Assembly: GCA_024699855.1 (NCBI GenBank)
Contig: JAMPIQ010000002.1
Location: 10,912,001-10,976,000, forward strand
Origin: Aphelenchoides besseyi
Taxonomy: Eukaryota > Nematoda > Chromadorea > Rhabditida > Aphelenchoididae
DNA length: 64,000 bases
Reading direction: 5' to 3'
Made by a program: the position numbers and the translations under genes
In this document: positions 13,441 to 22,478 of the stretch, piece after piece
Position numbering within the stretch: position 1 is the first letter of the stretch
How the letters are laid out: each line of letters opens with the position of its first letter
The notes under the pieces: generated by a model
What the model was told of the DNA's origin: nothing
The model's input: only the letters and a program-made list of their open reading frames with translations
Databases searched by the model: none

Positions 13441-13621
13441 ATGTCTAAACCACAATTAACTACCTACTCAAAAGCAATTTTGCTTATGCATCGAAACGAA
13501 TATGTGTGTAATCGTCCACGAGATAATGAGTTGTCAGCTCTTGAGTTTTTCAAATACTTGGTTAGTATTGCTACAACGTGTGTTTATAGCAATACTCTTT
13601 AGTTGATATCACGACAATTCC
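13441..13621 (+). pseudogene. Truncated copy of the 5' end of the 19.1-20.5 kb gene (unit A)
   Basis: Exon 1 of the minus-strand gene at 19064-20524 is copied here (MSKPQLTTYSKAILLMHRNE onward), with the same downstream intron (gttagtattg...tctttag) and the first dozen or so residues of exon 2 (ISRQFLQASQ). Homology then stops after catctcagt. This copy has a Val-to-Phe change near the end of exon 1 (gagtttttc in place of gagtttgtc). The rest of the gene is absent, so the fragment cannot encode the parent protein. Confidence 0.8.
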
Positions 13622-13706
13622 TTCAAGCATCTCAGTCTTGTTGATGATTGTTGGTAAGTTTTAAAGAACAATAATCGGAAAAAGCATAAATTTGAGGTTG
13701 GGGAAA

Positions 13707-13982
13707 ATGGGCTGCGCTAGAGATAGTATCCATATAGTACTGACTTTAACAGAGAATCTCGATTCCATTGTTTACGAAAGCCAAAATACGACGATCACGT
13801 GCCAACTCAATTGCACTGAACCGTTTCGTTTCGTCTTATTCCATCAAACGCCCGCTTTTATCCTCGAGCTTTCTATGCTGATTGATGTCACAAAGGTGTT
13901 ATTATTCCTCTCGTCTTTTCGGCGTGAAGCTACCAGATTGGTTTACTGCTTGCAATCAGCCTTTGTTATGTCACAGATCTGA
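13707..13982 (+). pseudogene. Partial duplicate of the membrane-protein exon (unit A)
   Basis: A frame beginning MGCARDSIHIVLTLT carries a segment nearly identical to the ectodomain of the gene that follows at 14071 (IVYESQNTTITCQLNCTEPF) and then diverges into unrelated sequence and a stop. This is an internal, partial tandem duplication of roughly 120 bases within the unit. The counterpart in unit B lies at 27775-28050. No signal peptide is retained and it is unlikely to be functional. Confidence 0.55.
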
Positions 13983-14070
13983 GCAATCGAGTCGTTCGAC
14001 GGTCACATAAAAGTGGACTTCAACAGCGAAGTGTTCGGCTATACGTTCAATTTTATCCGTTGTTTCGAAA

Positions 14071-14837
14071 ATGAAAGCGATTGGAGCCCTTATGTTCTTA
14101 TTTATGGGTTTTCAAATTAACCCTTGTATTTCGACTGAATATAGTTTGACTTTAACAGTCAACCTCGATCCCATTGTTTACGAAAGCCAAAATACGACGA
14201 GCACGTGCCAACTCAATTGCACTGAACCGTTTCGTTTCGTCTTATCCCATCAAATGTCGGACGTCCTCGACCAAAAATACGAATTCAAGCGCGTGGAAGA
14301 ACTACTGGAACGCCGAGTCGAATTGAATTTTCGACAAAATACGGAAACTTCGAACAACGCCACTCGTGTCAGACTTCAATTTCTTTCCACTCATCCACGT
14401 TATGGATTCACCGAGAGCTGCTGGACGAATGAGATGGTTAGAAGAAGGAGTTTAGTTTCGTAGATTATTCTTTGAGTTTCAGGTTTTCCCTGCGATTAGT
14501 GATCTTTTAGTGGACGGTCGATTAGAACAAGTTCGAACGCCGTGTTTTCATCGTCAAAATCGTCGCCAAAGCTTTCAAGCCGCGAGTCCATTGGTTGGAT
14601 TCATTTGAATCGTCTGAACTGACTTCAAACCCACATATCCGTTACAGCCATGTTCTATATTCCCTAATCATTACTTTGTTTATTGTCCTTTTCATTCTCG
14701 TTCCCGTTCTTCTCGTACTCAAGTATGAAAGTGAACGTCGCAAAGCTCGAGCCCGCGATGCACTCTTCAAATTCGAACTCGAACACGGTCCATCTTCCAC
14801 ATCTCAATCGTATACGAAACTCCAATTGAACGCTTAG
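14071..14837 (+). pseudogene. Type I membrane protein gene, frameshifted copy (unit A)
   Basis: Exon 1 (14071 to about 14434) begins with a signal peptide, MKAIGALMFLFMGFQINPCI, then an ectodomain with a C-x3-C pair (STCQLNCTEPF) and several N-glycosylation sequons. A 46-base intron (gttaga...tttcag) leads to exon 2. Here exon 2 has four T residues at about 14542-14545 where unit B has three, so the frame is lost upstream of the transmembrane segment. The remaining 3' part still encodes a hydrophobic span (VLYSLIITLFIVLFILVPVL) and a basic tail (YESERRKARARDALFKFELE). Family not recognised. The intact copy is at 28139. Confidence 0.7.
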
Positions 14838-15089
14838 ACATTAATGAACACATGTTTTGTACTCTGTCAATAAACTCATTTTCCTTATGGATCCAAACTT
14901 CCATTGTTCAATATTGAGAAGATCGTCGGCTTGAACCGCTCTCTCGTTTTTTTCAGCGGTGCGGGACGTGATTTTGCCATCAAAGGAGAGCACTTGTTGT
15001 CGTTGTGTTTCTGGTTTGCAAATAAGCCACTGCTCCAAATGCGCAACTACTGGCGCTCCTGAATAGATGTAACGTGGTTGAAACGATAG

Positions 15090-15880
15090 GATGTGTGGTC
15101 GTGAATCGGGGAATGTCGAGCTTTCCGTGCTATTCGTCCCCCACTTCTTTCCATCGCTTGACAAACTCTTCCGGTAAACTGTCTTCCCGTTTGTGCGTCC
15201 AAATCTTTTGTATCAATCGCTTAGCTGACAAGACGACCACCGGAGCTGTGATTCCAAGTTAATCGAAATGACTTGCAATTGTGCTGAGAGCTTTCCGTTT
15301 GGTCGGGTGTGTCGAATTTTGAGCCGCGAGATTTAGTTGGAGCTTGTCGTTTTCGTGTCCCAAATCATTCCCAAAATTTTCGTCTGTTTGTCGACGTTTT
15401 CCGGTTCGAGTTGTGTCGTAACTTCGGTGCTATTGGAGTAATATTCGCGTAACGTGAATGATGCGTCTTGAAGTACCGAATGAACTCGTTTTGAATACTC
15501 GCTTGCTGGTTTCTCGTCAGAGTATGTCGCCGCAAAATTGTCGACGTAAACGTCTTGAATCAGTTCTTTCGTATCATCACGCTGTTCCATGTGACTTTTC
15601 AGGGGCATTGCAAGAAGACTTGGTGAACAAATGACGCCGAAACATGCACTCATTGAGGCTGACGTTCCCTCCAAGTGGGCTGATGCATCATAAACCAATC
15701 TGATCTTTGTTGTCACGGAGCTTTCTTCCAAAACAATCTGATGAGGCAAATAGTGCGTAACGTTGTTTGCCGACCTTTCGACTACTTTCTCGATCACTCT
15801 AATGTTAAGCTCATCAAGACGCGTCGATTGATACCAACGACATCAAATTACAGCGGGTACCGATGACAAGCACTGCTTGT
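15090..15880 (-). mobile_element. Decayed BEL/Pao-type LTR retroelement pol fragment (unit A)
   Basis: Minus-strand reading frames show BEL/Pao reverse-transcriptase landmarks: YLPHQIVLEESS, RLVYDASAHLEG, FGVICSPSLLAMPL, the polymerase-site motif as YVDN in place of YVDD, then ILGMIWDT and a following APVVVLSAKRLIQKIW stretch. A deletion of about 207 bases relative to unit B removes the centre of the reverse transcriptase, and there are stops. No LTRs, gag or integrase were seen. It is a dead fragment carried along with the duplicated unit. Confidence 0.8.
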
Positions 15881-16026
15881 AAGTGAACAATACCAACTTC
15901 ATTATTATTAACTTTATTTGGGAGGGTATCCATCATAAAAACTCCTCTAAAATATTTGATATTCAGTGCTTTAACTTTTTCTTGTAACTCATGGGTTGTT
16001 AATCGAGATAAGTCTTTCTTGAACAT
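15881..16026 (-). mobile_element. Fragment resembling an adenain-like protease of a Maverick/Polinton or related element
   Basis: A short minus-strand frame encodes LTTHELQEKVKALNIKYFRG followed by VFMMDTLPNKVNNNEVGIVH. The F-R-G-V-F-M-x-D-x-L-P...G-I-V pattern is what I associate with adenain-like cysteine proteases of Maverick/Polinton-type elements. The frame then runs into the retroelement end of unit A, so the part with the catalytic His is replaced by unrelated sequence. Family assignment is from memory of the motif and is tentative. Confidence 0.4.
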
Positions 16027-16562
16027 TTGATTTGATTAGGGACTGCAACTTCTTATTCACAAAAACTGGTGAAAGTTTCTTGAGTGATATCAATTGCACA
16101 TCGTTTATCTTCAATTCAACACGCTGATCAAATCTTTTTCATTCGAAACGGACGAGTTGTCGAAGCGGGTACACACAACGAACTTATAAGTCAGGAAAGC
16201 GGTCATTATGCTTCAATGATTGCAAAGCAGGATTTACGTCATTGACAACCTTCTTGTTGCAAATAGTGTTTGATCGAAGAAATCAAAAAATCACGTCTAA
16301 AGCGTGTTACTGTAATTGAAAAAATGTGCCCAAACAACGTTGCCAGCTAGTCATCATCTGAAACAACGTTTTCGATAAGTGGCTTAAGCTTTTTATACAA
16401 ATCAACAATTCGAATTAATCTTGAGTTCAAGAGAAGTTATAACGTTAAAGTCACTATTACTTTTGCGCGTTTGAATATTCGTTTTCTGTTCCAACTGTTT
16501 GATTCGTGAGTTTCTCAGAACCTTTGAAGTCATCTACGCTTTCCATAACCTTTGATTTCAAC

Positions 16563-18543
16563 ATGAACAACCGATTTATTCGCAATCTTTTTTCAGGCAA
16601 AGCGTCATCGACTTCTCGCTCAACAGTCAATCATTCACGTTGATCAGCAGCTTTCAAGCCAAAAAAGTCACTCGTGATCATTTTCTTACTTGTAACAAAA
16701 CAATCAATTGCTTACATCAGTATCAACGACCTTATTTCAGGAACACTTCTTTACGGTTCTAAAGACTTCAAGAACTCATTCTGTCAAACTCTAGTCCTCA
16801 ACATCGAAATCAATCATGAAGACGCCCATGATCATAGATCGACGTTGTTCAACGATTTAGTGTTGTGGAAGTTTGTGTTAAATAACCGAAAGATCCATTT
16901 AAATTCAACGTTGTTCGACGCAAGCCCGAATGCTGGACATCTTCAATACTACGCGGATTCGATTTACAATTCAACTTAAGCAATCAGAAAACGAAGATAG
17001 CAATGCAAACTTTGCACTCGTTCATTCTACCACCGATATCTATGGCCAATCTATTGCCGTCATGAACAACGTAAATCAAATCGAATTGCGTCTTCTAGCC
17101 GACTGTTACAAATTGAACCAACTCGCAGTGACACACCAGTAAGTCAACTAGTTTTTGATACATTAATCAACGTATTTCAAGTTTCCTGCCTCAAATTCCA
17201 AAACTCGAGGAATACAATCGTTATTATCAAGCAAACGCAATAAAGCGAAGAAAACTACTCATAGCGTCGCTGAACAAAAACTTTAGAAGAAATCGATCAC
17301 CCAATCATGAAGTGCTCGAGATCAGTTCACTGCCTAAATCTCTTTTAATTTGTTTACCGCTTGTCATTTTACTTAATTCGAATTCAGATCCATTTTCTTT
17401 CCAATATCTATTGTTATTACGCATTAATTCTCATGAAAAATATCAGCACGGTCGAAACGATGAACACGGAGATCGATCGACCAATTTTCTCGATCTTGTG
17501 CAAGAAACTACCCGAAATGTTGAAGCAAATTTGTGAGAACTCGGTTTCTTGGTGTTTCCAGTTCATCTTTGCGATCTGTTTCGAAAACTCGATCCTTCCG
17601 TTATCATGATGTTGGGCGAGCAGATACAACAGTCATCGGGAAGAAAGACAGTAACCTTTGGAGCTGCAGAAAACAAGGGTCTTCAACCACAGCGACAGCG
17701 TTTGAATGCTGATGAAAATGTTCGAACCTCAATGATCATCGATTACGGCACAGCGCTGCTGGAGTCGTACGATTTTTGGAACATTTCCTACTCTTACGTT
17801 TTGAACTGAGGTGCCGAAAACGCAACCTACGAACTCGATTCTTGTTTAGTTCGTTTGAATTTGGACTCAGTGAAGAAGGCCGCGCAATTGTACGTCTGGT
17901 CTCTTAAACACGAACAAAAGCGGTAGTTGCTCGATCATTGGTTGAAAGGTAAGAATCCTGAGTTTTGAGGCTTGAGGTTTCCATTCAGATATGTGAAGAA
18001 TGGTCATTACAACGAAGCACTTCCTTGGGCTCTTCGCTCTGAACTTTCCGATCTGATTAACTTGGTCTCAAACAAAATGCTCTCAACATTCAATGCCGAG
18101 GCCATCAGTCAATTGCGAATCTTCGACGCAACTTCGACCATGTTCCTCAACTATCCAAATCTGCTTCTTCTCCAACGGTTCTATCAATTTCGTCGTTTTC
18201 TCGTTCAAGGACAAGCAAGCGGAGCGGCCGGGAAACTTTACGAGTTGGTGACTTCTGGAATGGCACCAATTGCCTTCCAAGTTGTTAGATCCATCCACCA
18301 CGGATTTCATTCAGGTACGTACTTAAGATTTTGGATTGTAACACTTTTATTATTCAGGTTCCCGAATTAGATCGAGACTCAATTTACGATCTAATGAAAG
18401 CGGTCAACAACTTCGAGCTTCAAGACGCGATCATTCATCCGTCCAAAGCAGCTGATAGTCCACACACCGTAGAGTTGCAAACCAAGATTAATTTTCTTCG
18501 TCAAGCTCTTTGTAGTGCTTTGGCGCTAAGATTGTTGTCGTGA
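16563..18543 (+). CDS. nup85: Nuclear pore protein NUP85 homologue
   Basis: Multi-exon gene for the NUP85 subunit of the Y (NUP107-160) complex, the scaffold of the nuclear pore. Recognisable parts, in order: an LCKKLPEMLKQICENSVSWC exon (about 17490-17560) matching the helix before the SNWW motif of human NUP85; DYGTALLESYDFWNISYSYV (about 17735-17800), matching ASGL...LWQLGVDYF; GHYNEALPWALRSELSDLIN (18004 on), matching the SALSWSIRAKD segment; RFYQFRRFLVQGQASGAAGK with the conserved MAPIAFQVV; and a C-terminal exon with IYDLMKAVNNFELQDAI ending at TGA 18541-18543. All are alpha-helical, as expected of the alpha-solenoid. The 5' end is uncertain: coding-like sequence begins near 16560-16600 and the ATG at 16563 is only a candidate. 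Confidence 0.8.
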
Positions 18544-19063
18544 ATCGTCTGTTTAAATGGTCATATTGTTGTTTTACAAAAGTTTCATGAAGTAAACGAA
18601 CTAAGAATGAAGTTTATAATACAAGAATATATTAACCCTATAAGTAGCATAAATTGATTTCAAAGTTTCAAACCATGACCACTTGTCTTCATTGCATCTA
18701 ATGGCACTTGGTCTTGCGTTTTCGCGGCGAAATCTTCCATCGACTTGTTTGGTGTAAGATTTAAGAAAATAAACCATTAAAATGCTCTTTTGTCTTTCTT
18801 TGTAGCACTTTGTTCGATAGCTATCTGTGGTAGCGTGTCCAAGCAAAGTGTTTTATTATCTCAACACAATTGATATAATCTAAGAACGGAGGCTGTTTCG
18901 GAGCGACCGTGCTAGTTCAGACTGGAGTCGTGAATCAAAGAATGAGATTGTGAAAGAGTTGTGGTCCTTAATGCTGTTACAATTATGTTTTCGGGAATAT
19001 CTGTCAGTAGATCGTAAATGGAACTCGTTAATAAAGAACTTAGCGAGTACAAGTAGGAACAAG
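18544..19063. other. Convergent 3' intergenic region
   Basis: Short AT-rich stretch between the NUP85 stop and the stop of the minus-strand gene at 19064. Reading frames here have no recognisable features. It presumably holds both 3' UTRs. Confidence 0.4.
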
Positions 19064-20524
19064 CTAATTGTCGTGGTGTTCAGCCGATTCATCTTCCGAT
19101 TCATCATCATCATTCAGTGTAAGTGGATCCAAGTCGACTTCAAATTGTAAGGCGGCAAGACAATTTGATTGCTTTCTCCATAGTTCCACTTCACAATATT
19201 GCGGAATAAACACGTCATTTTCATCGTTCTCGGTTCCTGGCATGACGAGCTTAGCAAAACGCAGCACGTTGAACTTTGTAGTCTCGAGTATCTCTTTCAC
19301 TCCTTGCTTTATGACCTGAAAATGATCTTAAATCGGGCCTTAAAACAATTTTACTTTTTTTGACTCCTCTTTTCGTATTTTGAACTTGTAAACAAGTGCC
19401 ACATCATTGATGGATAGACTCGCTTTTTGCAGCTCTTCAATTTTTCTGCATTCGTCTCGTATCCAAACAACCAGCTTTTGTAAACTTAACTGAAATGTCG
19501 GACATTATGTTTGCGCTTAAAAAGATGATCTACTTCTTTGTATGGATAATAATAAGCTTCAAAACGACAGTACAATTCGCACAAATTCGGGAAAAACGGC
19601 ATCATCTTAGTAACTTTCGGGAGTAGATTATACATTTCGTCTAAATATGCCCAACAAAACATCAATTTCTTAACAGAAGGACATGTAGGAAAATCATCAA
19701 AGAAGTTGTCGTCAATAGTAGCTAAAACCTTTAATTAATAGTTGAGTGTCAAGAATCTTACGGTCAAAACTTGAAGGGCCTATGCAAAAGCCTTTCACTA
19801 TCAGATCTTTAATTTGATGTTTGGTCAGCACTTGCTTGAATTGATCTAAGCAAAATTTGATTTGAACTATCCGGATACTTACAAAAGTTTTCAATATACA
19901 AATAAGAACTCATTAAATTTAGACGAGGCATTTCCGACGGACCAATCATTGATTTTGCATGACCATCAAGTGAATATAGCTGCTTTTGTAATTGCCTGAT
20001 TATACCACTGTGATTTTCAGCCTCATCTATATCGTTATAAAGATCCAGTGCAATGTGCCCTAAAATACCAGTGACTTTAGATATAACGACAAAAGCAAAC
20101 CCATGAAGAGCTTGCTAACAGCTGAGAACTCATCCGCATATTTGTATCGGTATTCATAAAGACGTGCATACTGTACATCCAGGAATTGATTCCAAGTTCG
20201 AATCTCTTCCAACGTTAACTCAAGGTATGTTACCCGGACTTTATCAAATTTTCCTTTCATTAATCTGACAGGGAATTTCTTGTCGTCGCTACTGTATCCG
20301 AAGATTGCAAACTCATATACTTGGTGCAACTGAGATGCTTGAAGGAATGGTCGTGATATCAACTAAAGAGTATTATTATAAACACACGTTGTAGCAATAC
20401 TAACCAAGTATTTGACAAACTCAAGAGCTGACAACTCATTATCTCGTGGACGATTACACACATATTCGTTTCGATGCATAAGCAAAATTGCTTTTGAGTA
20501 GGTAGTTAATTGTGGTTTAGACAT
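19064..20524 (-). CDS. Unrecognised multi-exon gene
   Basis: The start is the ATG at 20524 (MSKPQLTTYSKAILLMHRNE). Exon 1 joins in phase across a 42-base intron (gttagtattg...ctttag) to LISRPFLQASQLHQVYEFAI. Further exons include VTYLELTLEEIRTWNQFLDV, LTKHQIKDLIVKGFCIGPSS and a last exon with an acidic end (DPLTLNDDDESEDESAEHHD) stopping at 19064. Total length is roughly 350-400 residues. The middle has a Leu-rich periodic feel, as in F-box/LRR-like nematode proteins, but no definite domain is visible. Its 5' end was copied twice, into 26476-27704 (inverted) and into unit A. Confidence 0.55.
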
Positions 20525-21560
20525 TTCGGTTCAAATGACCAAGCTGACCAGTGCGGATTATTGGTCACAAGGTTTTCAGGATGCTTTTGTGGACAAAGTG
20601 CCAAAAGTTACGGACAACACTTGACATTACATTGATTACACAAATTGGCTTTTAATGACTACTTTCCAAATAGTCGTTTGAATTGTGAGATGTTAAATGA
20701 AACCGTTTTTCGAAAGCCAACAGTTTTCAACTTTGCAGCAAATCGACGTTAACGCAAAGTTATAACGAGTGGTCTAATACGATTTGTTCTGCAGGCAAGA
20801 CTTGCATTAGAAGTTGCAATTAACAACATTCAGAAGCTTATTGGCAACTCATAGGAATTCTTGTTTATACAAGAAACTCATTTGTGAAACCAAACGCAAT
20901 GCATCTTGACTACACTTCTCGACGACAAACGGTCGGCAATAACGAAGACAATCGTCCATCAAGCGACAAAGTTCTTTGAAATAATGATTAGTCTTCGGTT
21001 TTCGCACCGCATCGTTTATTGCTTCAGATGCACGGTTCGTGGCATTCATAAGAATTAAAGATTTTAACAGTTATCCTGCAAAGATTATTAATGTTAACTA
21101 AGTGATTACAAGGTTTCGTACTTGGTTAGAACAAATGGAATGTGAATGCAAATTTCAGTTCTTGTACAAATCATCCTACGGCTTTCATTCCGTTCGTTTA
21201 GGATCGAACGACTTCAAATAGTAGCCTTCACGACCACTCCTCTTTATTGCATCAATGGCTCGAGAATCGTATGATGGAGCTGGCGAATTTCGCTACTCAG
21301 AAGCTCTTTAATTTGTTCACTGTACCTAATGATTAGCAAAAAGTATTTATACAGCTTTTGTTATCGTTTTAACCGCTAGCTACTGTGGCCTCATTTGAAC
21401 AAGGTGTTGTCTCAAATTTAAATTTATCGTCGGGTTTCAAGTAGCAAACGAAACACAAATCACAAGTGTCTTTATAAAACGGAGTTGTTTTTAAATGTCG
21501 AAACATAAGTACTCCATCGAAGATCATTTCTATGCCCATTTCTTCAAGGACTCGCGAACA
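20329..21560 (-). repeat. Left arm of a 1.2 kb inverted repeat
   Basis: This segment is nearly identical to the reverse complement of 26476-27704. The outer edge falls inside exon 2 of the 19-20.5 kb gene, exactly after catctcagt. The inner edge falls at tcgcgagtcc, three to five bases inside the adjacent exon. Because the gene continues past the outer edge here but not in the other arm, this arm is the donor and the right arm the copy. Only scattered substitutions separate the arms, so the duplication is recent or the arms are being homogenised. Confidence 0.9.
20849..21049 (-). CDS. 66-residue helical protein or exon, unknown (left arm)
   Basis: Open frame MNATNRASEAINDAVRKPKT followed by a Cys-containing helical segment (RLMDDCLRYCRPFVVEKCSQ) and ending KQEFL. 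It is preserved without change in the inverted copy at 26984-27184, which mildly supports coding status. A possible acceptor (ctttgcag) lies about 27 bases before the ATG, so this may be the last exon of a longer gene whose earlier exons would lie at 21.1-21.6 kb. I do not recognise the family. Confidence 0.4.
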   Translation of the reverse strand: MNATNRASEAINDAVRKPKTNHYFKELCRLMDDCLRYCRPFVVEKCSQDALRLVSQMSFLYKQEFL

Positions 21561-21564
21561 ACAG
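21369..21564 (-). CDS. Cys-containing coding-like exon, unknown (left arm)
   Basis: After a clean acceptor (atttttag) the minus strand reads RVLEEMGIEMIFDGVLMFRH, then CDLCFVCYLKPDDKFKFETT, PCSNEATVASG and a stop. The CxxCxxC cluster suggests a metal-binding site. The exon lies upstream of the 66-residue frame on the same strand. The inverted copy starts within this exon, where the DNA is spliced and read in another frame as the end of the gene at 26154. No family recognised. Confidence 0.35.
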
Positions 21565-21759
21565 CTAAAAATCTTTGTATTCGATCATTATGTTGGAATA
21601 AGTAAACCGCCAGCAGTCGTGTCGGTTGGATCAGAGTTCACTCACCCGGAAAGTTGCAATCGAGATAGAGATCACTACGTTCTGTCATGAGCAACATTCG
21701 AAGATTTGCGTCCTCAACAAGCCCGCCAACTCCAATACTTGCGAAGGAATACTTAGGCA

Positions 21760-22205
21760 ATGACAATAGACGACGCTCCGGCAACTGCGCAATCGAACTC
21801 ATCGGACAAAACGGCAAAAGCCAGCAGAGCTGCCGCTACTGCAAATGGTCGTTTTAATTGTTCAATGCCACTGCCGAAACAGTCAACTCCGTCGGCTACT
21901 GTAACTCCTTGACTTCAACCATATATTTCAACTATACCAATTGAATTTGACGACTATCGCAAACGTCGTCAATCAGCTCAAGAACTGTCTTTTAATTCTT
22001 CATAGAAGTCGCTTCAAACCACAAGCAACTCACTTTAACAAGCCACTGAGGAACTGATCATTGACACTAACGATTATCAGTCTTCCACAATGCCGTGGGA
22101 TTGGGCAATTCTAAGTCACCGGATCCCATTATCTGGTTCATTGAAACTCAAGTTCTCAATCCCGATTTAACTTCCTCGCAGAGCAAATCGCCGGAGCCCA
22201 AATGA
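21760..22205 (+). pseudogene. Fossil coding region with three in-frame stops and a frameshift
   Basis: From the ATG at 21760 the plus strand reads like a low-complexity regulatory protein (MTIDDAPATAQSNSSDKTAK, IPIEFDDYRKRRQSAQELSF, ATEELIIDTNDYQ), interrupted by TGA, TAG and TAA. After a frame change it continues SPDPIIWFIETQVLNPDLTS and ends at TGA 22203. Each of the three stops is one C-to-T change from a sense codon (CGA, CAG, CAA). Family not recognised; there is a weak impression of a transcription-factor-like composition. Probably non-functional. Confidence 0.4.
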
Positions 22206-22478
22206 TACTTGGCAACAATCTTATCATACTGTGTTTTTCCCGTTCAAATTCTGTACTTCATACTTTTCTTATGCAACAACTTCGAATGTTGTGTTTGTTT
22301 TTGTATGCGACCTGAAAACTCCTTTGCGTCTCAATCGACGCGAATGCAACAGTCGAGTTTACGTCGTCTGCCGAACGATCGGCATGTTTTTTCCTTATTT
22401 GAGAGTAAGATTCGCGTCGCGTTTTTTTCGTGCAATTGTTTTATCGTGCAGTTGATTTTTTAATTGTTTTGTTTTAGG

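Larger units (their letters stand above)
12996..15880. repeat. Duplicated unit A (direct copy of 27061-30159)
   Basis: About 2.9 kb almost identical in order and orientation to 27061-30159. Homology starts abruptly at tttgtcgcttgatggacgat and ends abruptly at gacaagcactgcttgt. From left to right it contains the end of a 66-residue frame, a truncated copy of the first exon of the 19-20.5 kb gene, a partial duplicate of a membrane-protein exon, a frameshifted membrane-protein gene, and a decayed BEL/Pao fragment in opposite orientation. Compared with unit B it lacks about 207 bases within the retroelement and has a one-base insertion in the membrane-protein gene. A is therefore probably the derived copy. 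Confidence 0.9.

Noticed and set aside
14841..15164. Minus-strand 107-codon frame at the 3' end of unit A, also at 28908-29231
   Set aside because: It is out of frame with the BEL/Pao polymerase segment and overlaps the 3' UTR of the membrane-protein gene; its partial resemblance to coding comes from the overlapping retroelement frame.
21780..21860. CRYCK-like residues suggesting a nuclear-receptor zinc finger
   Set aside because: The spacing between Cys residues does not fit the nuclear-receptor DNA-binding domain, and the neighbouring frame is the one with sustained coding character.
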